In this document: in pieces, positions 5,889 to 6,959 of the stretch
Position numbering within the stretch: the first letter of the stretch is position 1
How the letters are laid out: every line of letters begins with the position of its first letter
Assembly (NCBI GenBank): GCA_025350285.1
Contig: JANXYE010000321.1
Location: forward strand, 1 to 6,959
Length of the DNA stretch: 6,959 nucleotides
Direction: 5' to 3'
From: Chloroflexota bacterium
GTDB taxonomy: Bacteria; Chloroflexota; Dehalococcoidia; Tepidiformales; Tepidiformaceae
Notes under the pieces: model-generated
Seen by the model: the letters and a program-made list of their open reading frames with translations, nothing else
Databases searched by the model: none
Told to the model about the DNA's origin: nothing
Position numbers and translations under genes: made by a program

Positions 5889-6608
5889 CTATCCCGGACG
5901 GCGGGCGACAATCATGAGCTTGTGGCTCAGAGCCGGCAGCGGCCCGCCCTCACTGATCCGGTAGGTCCAACGAGAGGCCCGGCCTCGCATGTCGGGTATG
6001 AGGTAGTAGCCGAGCACCCGCTCCACCACGAACTCGCTACTCATCAGACGCGTCAATGATCGAAGGCTGTAGAGCTGCGCGTGCGTCTGGTCGTTTGCGT
6101 TCCAGACGGTCCCGTCACGCAAGTATCGAGCGAGGCCCCGGAAGCTCTGGAGGGAGTACCGGTTCGGCGTCGAGAGAATCAGGGCTCCGCCAGGGCGGGT
6201 GACTCGCGCCAGTTCGGCCACAAACGAACTCGCCTCCCACGGCTGCAGGTGCTCGATAATTTCGAAGGCGATCGTGAGATCCGCCCCGGCCGCACGGAAG
6301 GGGAGAGCCCGCACATCACCCCGGACCGCCGGAAACGCGGAGCTGGCGGCCCGCCCGCACTCGCGGCCGTCAAGGTCGTGGCAGATAAGGCGTCCGCCAG
6401 TCAATCGCGCGACCATGTTCGAAAGCGTCCCGTCGCCCGCCGCGACATCGAGGACTCGGGCATCGGCTGCAAGGCGCAGCCCGGCGCAGGCGCGTCGAAT
6501 CAGCTCCGCCCGCCCGGCCATCCAGCGTGTGTAAGAGTCGCCCACGGCATCAATTTTCGAACGATCGAATGCCTTCGTTGGCTGGTGGGCCGCGATACCG
6601 AATGCCAC
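5889..6608 (-). CDS. Class I SAM-dependent methyltransferase (Methyltransf_11/23-like)
   Basis: With the GTG at 6608 as start the protein has 239 residues. Motif I is VLDVAAGDGTLS (residues 52-63). The acidic loop is HDLDG (about 77-81), GDVRALPF (97-104) is the adenine-side loop, AFEIIEHL (114-121) is motif II, and RPGGALILSTPN (138-149) is motif III. HAQLYSLRSLTRLM (176-189) resembles the segment after the core in UbiG-like and glycan or lipid methyltransferases. No transmembrane segment is seen. The acceptor substrate cannot be told from sequence. The start is uncertain: an in-frame ATG at 6743 would overlap the preceding gene by 35 bases and add about 45 residues of non-protein-like sequence across a stem-loop. 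GTG at 6545 (218 residues) and ATG at 6521 (210 residues) are shorter options. No start has a good Shine-Dalgarno. Its relation to the neighbouring regulator is unclear beyond co-orientation. Confidence 0.9.
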   Translation of the reverse strand: MAFGIAAHQPTKAFDRSKIDAVGDSYTRWMAGRAELIRRACAGLRLAADARVLDVAAGDGTLSNMVARLTGGRLICHDLDGRECGRAASSAFPAVRGDVRALPFRAAGADLTIAFEIIEHLQPWEASSFVAELARVTRPGGALILSTPNRYSLQSFRGLARYLRDGTVWNANDQTHAQLYSLRSLTRLMSSEFVVERVLGYYLIPDMRGRASRWTYRISEGGPLPALSHKLMIVARRPG

Positions 6609-6631
6609 GGAGAGACACCCCGGCCGTATTC

Positions 6632-6660
6632 GGCCCTGCCTATCCTCGCCAGGCGGGGCC
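6632..6660 (-). terminator. GC-rich stem-loop between the LLM oxidoreductase and the methyltransferase
   Basis: GGCCCTGCCT and AGGCGGGGCC flank a 9-base loop; nine of ten positions pair in the minus-strand RNA, with one A-C mismatch (a G-U wobble on the plus strand). It lies about 50 bases after the TGA at 6711-6709 and before the GTG at 6608. It could be a terminator or attenuating hairpin, although no U tract follows. Its position argues against a methyltransferase start at 6743. Confidence 0.35.
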
Positions 6661-6708
6661 GCGCCCAGGTGGAGCGCAGGTGGCAGCCGCGTTGCGGGTG
6701 AGGACCGA

Positions 6709-6959
6709 TCAGACTCGAGGCGCGACTTCGCGCATAAACGCACGCAGCATCGTCAGCAGTTCGGACACCGAGCGCGCGGGTAGCGAAAGCATCAATTCAT
6801 CCAGCCCAGCCTCGGCGTAAGTCCGGACATCGGCGGCCTGCTCAGCCGATGTCCCCGAAAGCGGCCAGGCGCCGCCCTGAGGACGCGTCCGCCCGCCCGG
6901 CATGTGGCGCAGGCAGACCGGCCCCGGCTGCTTGCCGAACCTGGCGCACTGCGTCCGGT
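6709..6959 (-). CDS. Luciferase-like monooxygenase (LLM class) flavin-dependent oxidoreductase, C-terminal fragment (5' end off the window)
   Basis: An open frame enters from the right edge with no start in view and ends at TGA 6711-6709, giving 82 residues. The diagnostic part is the C-terminal motif of LLM proteins: SGTSAEQAADVRTYAEAGLD followed by ELMLSLPARSVSELL, then MLRAFMREVAPRV. In this family that segment is the last beta-alpha unit of the TIM barrel, where the G-T-(P/S)-E-(E/Q) turn and YAEAGLDEL helix precede a final strand and helix. Such enzymes use FMN or F420, often to oxidise or reduce small organic compounds; cofactor and substrate cannot be judged from this piece. An ATG at 6903 is internal, since homologous-looking sequence continues upstream (LRHM). 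Co-oriented with the downstream methyltransferase but separated by about 100 bases and a stem-loop. Confidence 0.75.
   Translation of the reverse strand, partial: RTQCARFGKQPGPVCLRHMPGGRTRPQGGAWPLSGTSAEQAADVRTYAEAGLDELMLSLPARSVSELLTMLRAFMREVAPRV

Noticed and set aside
1..6959. CRISPR array, transposon ends, toxin-antitoxin pair or defence system
   Set aside because: No spaced repeats, transposase motifs, terminal inverted repeats or defence-type domains were seen on either strand; almost all bases belong to metabolic or regulatory genes.

Overview
The window is GC-rich bacterial chromosome with every recognisable gene on the minus strand, so transcription runs from high to low coordinates. 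No gene identifies the organism. An acyl-CoA carboxylase of the MCC-like type, a TIGR03084/MDMPI-like metal protein, an NrtR-type regulator, a luciferase-like flavin oxidoreductase fragment and TANNNT boxes 6-7 bases before start codons all fit a high-GC actinobacterium or a Chloroflexota member. That assignment is inference.

Right part (6959 to 5220): the C-terminal end of a luciferase-like monooxygenase-family (LLM) flavin oxidoreductase enters from the right edge. A GC-rich stem-loop follows, then a class I SAM-dependent methyltransferase. Next is a Nudix-domain regulator of the NrtR type, with its own apparent leaderless promoter. Directly after the regulator's stop codon lies the 3' part of a tRNA (T arm, acceptor strand, CCA) without its 5' half. 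It looks like the scar of an integration or recombination event.

Left part (4977 to 1): a tightly packed four-gene operon starts at a probable leaderless promoter. It encodes an acyl-CoA carboxylase carboxyltransferase (beta) subunit, a biotin carboxylase/biotin carrier (alpha) subunit, a TIGR03084-type DinB/MDMPI-fold metal protein, and an enoyl-CoA hydratase cut by the left edge. Junctions are a 4-base gap, a TGATG overlap and an ATGA overlap, so the genes are almost certainly co-transcribed and translationally coupled. The two carboxylase subunits should form one biotin-dependent enzyme that carboxylates a (probably branched or isoprenoid-type) enoyl-CoA. The hydratase resembles the methylglutaconyl-CoA hydratase type and would act on the product. 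This parallels leucine/isovalerate (Liu) or acyclic terpene (Atu) catabolism, but the true substrate cannot be read from this window. The metal protein may be an accessory thiol- or metal-dependent enzyme.

No CRISPR array, transposase, phage gene or clearly new defence system is visible. The points most worth a second look are the metal protein embedded in the carboxylase operon, the tRNA 3' remnant, the degenerate Nudix box of the regulator, the single-glutamate active site of the hydratase, and the two leaderless promoters.
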